Origin: an uncultured Bacilli bacterium
GTDB lineage: Bacteria > Bacillota_I > Bacilli_A > RF39 > UBA660
DNA length: 7,918 bases
Reading direction: 5' to 3'
Assembly: GCA_947632415.1 (NCBI GenBank)
Contig: CANRPB010000067.1
Span: forward strand, 1 to 7,918
Notes under the pieces: generated by a model
What the model saw: only the letters and a program-made list of their open reading frames with translations
The model's database searches: none
Told to the model about the DNA's origin: nothing
Made by a program: the position numbers and the translations under genes
In this document: piece by piece, positions 6,416-7,918 of the stretch
Layout: each line of letters starts with the position of its first letter
Position numbering within the stretch: the stretch's first letter is position 1

Positions 6416-6679
6416 ATGAACGAATTTTTAATAAAAAACTATATTTCCAAACTAACAACAGAAGAAATAAACACATTTAGTAAAAAACAAGGACTAAACC
6501 TAACACCAGAAGAACTAAAAATAGTTGAAAATTATATAAGAAACAACTGGCATACTATAATATATGGAAATCCAAGACCAATCCTCGACCAACTAAAACA
6601 AAAACTAAATGAAAATAGTTACCAAAAAATCGAAAACCTATACATACAATTCAAAAACAAATATAAAAACTACTTATAA
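6416..6679 (+). CDS. yqfT: Small YqfT-like protein (DUF2624 family), function unknown
   Basis: An 87-residue, lysine- and asparagine-rich, predicted all-helical protein without membrane segment, signal peptide or cysteine. The pattern (LTTEEINTFSKKQGLNLTPEEL, then helices around NYIRNN and ending IENLYIQFKNK) resembles YqfT/DUF2624, which in B. subtilis adjoins the nfo gene yqfS, as here. No biochemical role is established for that family. I chose the ATG at 6416, five bases after GGGTG; a TTG four codons upstream is possible but unsupported. It is the only plus-strand gene. Its last 10 bases overlap the 3' end of nfo tail to tail, and it is divergent from sod. Family by pattern and synteny only. 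Confidence 0.75.
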   Translation: MNEFLIKNYISKLTTEEINTFSKKQGLNLTPEELKIVENYIRNNWHTIIYGNPRPILDQLKQKLNENSYQKIENLYIQFKNKYKNYL

Positions 6680-7542
6680 TAAGAAACAATATCATCATAC
6701 AAATTAGCATTAAACTTTTTACTTTTAATCATTTCAATTTCAAACTTATAAGGAGGACAAGATTCAAAATAAGGTGTTTCCAAAATCATAGGAACATCTT
6801 TTAATTTTGGCGAATAAACAACACTCATTAAATTATCAAAACCAATATGACCAAAACCAATATTCTCATGTCTATCCTTATGCGCACCCATCTCATTTTT
6901 ACTATCATTTACATGAATACATAATAACCTATCAAGACCAATAATATTGTCAAAATCTGTCAAAACACGTGAAAAATCATTCAAATCATACCCTGCATCA
7001 GAAATATGACAAGTATCCAAACAAACCCCAATATTATCCTTATTAGAAACACCATCAATAATCCTTTTTATCTCCAAAAAATTAGAACCAACCTCAGTCC
7101 CTTTACCAGCCATAGTCTCCAAAAGAATCTTAACAGGCGTATCCACCAAAACCTCATTCAAACAATAAACAATATTGCTAATAGCCTTATCAACACCAAC
7201 ACCAACATGACTACCAGGATGAAGAACAATCTTATCAAAACCAAGCAATTCAACCCTCTTTATCTCCTCCCTCAAAAATCTAATCGAAAAATCAAAATTA
7301 CTTTCATTAGCCAAATTAACTATATAAGGAGCATGAACAATAACATTATTAGGATTAATTCCATTCTCCTTCATAAAAATAAAAGCCTCTTTAGTTAAAT
7401 CAGCATTAATTGGAACACGAACCGTATTCTGAGGAGCACCAGTATAAAACATAAATGTATCAGCACCATACCCCAAAGCCTCTTTAACACTACCTAACAA
7501 CTGATCCTTCTTATTAAAAGAAACATGCGATCCTATTATCAT
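6670..7542 (-). CDS. nfo: Endonuclease IV (AP endonuclease, base-excision repair)
   Basis: It cleaves DNA 5' to abasic sites and removes blocked 3' ends, using three zinc ions in a TIM barrel. The 290-residue length fits. All nine metal ligands can be assigned by motif: His70 (HAPYIVNLA), His108 (HPGSHVG), Glu142 (LLETMAG), Asp176 and His179 (GVCLDTCHISDAGYDL), His210 (HVNDSK), Asp223 and His225 (KDRHENIG) and Glu255 (MILETP). The N-terminus IIGSHVSF is the first barrel strand. I start at ATG 7542, six bases after AGAGG. An open frame continues 31 codons upstream, but it covers the promoter and leader and is unlike the family. It has its own promoter. No terminator is visible after its TAG stop, so its message may continue antisense through the yqfT-like gene. 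Confidence 0.96.
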   Translation of the reverse strand: MIIGSHVSFNKKDQLLGSVKEALGYGADTFMFYTGAPQNTVRVPINADLTKEAFIFMKENGINPNNVIVHAPYIVNLANESNFDFSIRFLREEIKRVELLGFDKIVLHPGSHVGVGVDKAISNIVYCLNEVLVDTPVKILLETMAGKGTEVGSNFLEIKRIIDGVSNKDNIGVCLDTCHISDAGYDLNDFSRVLTDFDNIIGLDRLLCIHVNDSKNEMGAHKDRHENIGFGHIGFDNLMSVVYSPKLKDVPMILETPYFESCPPYKFEIEMIKSKKFNANLYDDIVSYYK

Positions 7543-7578
7543 ATAATACCTCTTTTCACTATAAATATACATAACCTT

Positions 7579-7602
7579 AAAAAGTGCATATAAAATACAC
7601 TT
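7579..7602 (-). promoter_or_regulatory. Weak terminator-like hairpin in the nfo leader
   Basis: On the minus strand AAGTGTAT (7602-7595) pairs with ATGCACTT (7589-7582) over eight positions including one U-G, with a 5-base loop and five T (7583-7579). It lies between the nfo promoter and ribosome site. The stem is short and AT-rich, so it may be chance. Confidence 0.3.
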
Positions 7603-7614
7603 AAAACCCATAAC

Positions 7615-7643
7615 AATATACCAAAAAAATACCAATTTGTAAA
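7615..7643 (-). promoter_or_regulatory. Promoter of nfo
   Basis: Minus-strand TTTACA (7643-7638), a 17-base spacer and TATATT (7620-7615), each one mismatch from consensus. Transcription would begin near 7608, giving a leader of about 65 bases. Confidence 0.65.
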
Positions 7644-7735
7644 CTTAATAATTGTCAGAAAATAAAAAATATATAAATATGTTTTTCAATGAATATATGA
7701 TAAATTTTTTATTTTAAAAATCCTTCTTTATATAC
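7644..7735. other. AT-rich spacer without a recognisable feature
   Basis: This stretch between the nfo promoter and the bidirectional terminator is almost entirely A and T. I find no convincing open frame, promoter pair or stable hairpin on either strand. Confidence 0.5.
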
Positions 7736-7780
7736 AAAAAAATCTAATAAAAGATCATTTGATTTTTATCAGATTTTTTC
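7736..7780. terminator. Bidirectional intrinsic terminator
   Basis: The arms 7737-7752 and 7764-7779 pair at 15 of 16 positions (one A-C mismatch), with an 11-base apical segment that can pair further (ATCA/TGAT). The outer ends are A and T runs, so each strand ends in a T tract: TTTTTT on plus (7774-7779), seven T on minus (7742-7736). On the minus strand it directly follows the tandem-hairpin region, which it may terminate. Confidence 0.75.
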
Positions 7781-7786
7781 AAAATT

Positions 7787-7902
7787 TGCGTCTCGCTTCC
7801 GCGAGAGTGCGCAGTCTGCAAGAGCATAATTTCATTATGCATCCGCAGACGGAGTAGACAAGCTACTCCTGACAAACCTCTGCTCCTTCGGTGCAGGGGT
7901 TT
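7787..7902 (-). ncRNA. Unidentified GC-rich tandem-hairpin region, partial at right edge
   Basis: Four hairpins in a row in DNA of about 54% G+C by my count (7791-7900), far above the rest of the window. First, 7787-7813: TGCG/CGCA outside TCTCGC/GCGAGA, with a 3-base bulge. Second, 7814-7850: GTCTGC/GCAGAC enclosing a 4x4 internal loop and GCATAAT/ATTATGC. Third, 7851-7869: GGAGTAG/CTACTCC. Fourth, 7874-7902: AAACCTCTGC/GCAGGGGTTT. The first three abut with no spacer base. The strand is uncertain. Minus is favoured because the first loop is then a GGAA (GNRA) tetraloop and a terminator follows. On plus the fourth hairpin has a CUUCGG cap. It matches no tRNA, 5S, SRP, tmRNA, 6S or RNase P signature I know. 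It could be the end of a large structured RNA or a palindromic mobile element. Confidence 0.4.
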
Positions 7903-7918
7903 ACTTTGTTTCTTCGTT

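Noticed and set aside
1171..7398. Plus- and minus-strand open frames lying opposite or within tig, infC, efp, the PBP gene and nfo
   Set aside because: They have low-complexity compositions typical of antisense or shifted frames, no ribosome sites and no recognisable domains.
7543..7635. A 31-residue N-terminal extension of endonuclease IV
   Set aside because: It overlaps the promoter and leader, lacks a ribosome site, and the family begins at the IGSHVS strand.
7881..7894. Minus-strand GCACCGAAGGAGCA resembles the core of the glycine riboswitch
   Set aside because: The required GGAGAG upstream, CUCUCAGG downstream and P1 pairing are missing; the segment is explained by a simple hairpin.
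7901..7918. Possible C-terminus of a minus-strand protein entering from the right edge (last codons before a TAA)
   Set aside because: Only five codons are visible, and the stop lies at the base of a hairpin; not enough to call a gene.
1..7918. CRISPR array, tRNA, rRNA, insertion sequence or prophage genes
   Set aside because: No regularly spaced direct repeats, no T-loop or rRNA signatures, and no transposase or phage motifs were seen.

Overview
The window is AT-rich (roughly two-thirds A+T) and gene-dense, and carries core housekeeping genes of a low-GC Gram-positive bacterium. The gene content suggests the Bacilli, possibly an uncultured lineage near the Erysipelotrichales/Mollicutes branch; this placement is an inference. 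Evidence for it: strong GGAGG ribosome sites, sigma-A-type promoters, a zinc-type L33, a PBP2b/PbpA-like class B PBP, and a nfo / yqfT / sodA / pbpA neighbourhood that, from memory, resembles the yqfS-yqfT ... sodA-yqgE-pbpA region of Bacillus subtilis. All seven Trp codons in the genes are TGG, so the standard bacterial code fits.

Nine of the ten genes lie on the minus strand, so the layout is best read from right to left. At the right edge (7787-7902) is a GC-rich run of four hairpins, apparently part of a structured RNA or mobile palindromic element cut by the window end. A bidirectional terminator follows (7736-7780). Next come nfo (endonuclease IV) with its own promoter, and a small plus-strand DUF2624/YqfT-like gene that overlaps nfo tail to tail. 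A manganese-type superoxide dismutase gene follows and overlaps the start of a class B penicillin-binding protein gene. Then come rpmG (L33) and efp (elongation factor P), driven by a promoter embedded in the end of the PBP gene. Next is the infC-rpmI-rplT operon (IF3, L35, L20), with a consensus promoter and an L20-leader-type attenuator. Last is tig (trigger factor), with its own promoter and a terminator on each side.

Functionally the left 3.7 kb serves translation and nascent-chain folding: initiation, two or three ribosomal proteins, EF-P and trigger factor. The right part serves wall elongation, oxidative-stress defence and base-excision repair.

The points most worth a second look are: an apparent AUA start codon on infC; a complete terminator/antiterminator pair in its leader; an L20 protein carrying a C-terminal Rho_N/SAP-like domain; a calcium-loop-like DxDxDG insert next to the KTG motif of the PBP; the unidentified tandem-hairpin region at the right edge; and a stop-codon set of seven TAG, three TAA and no TGA.
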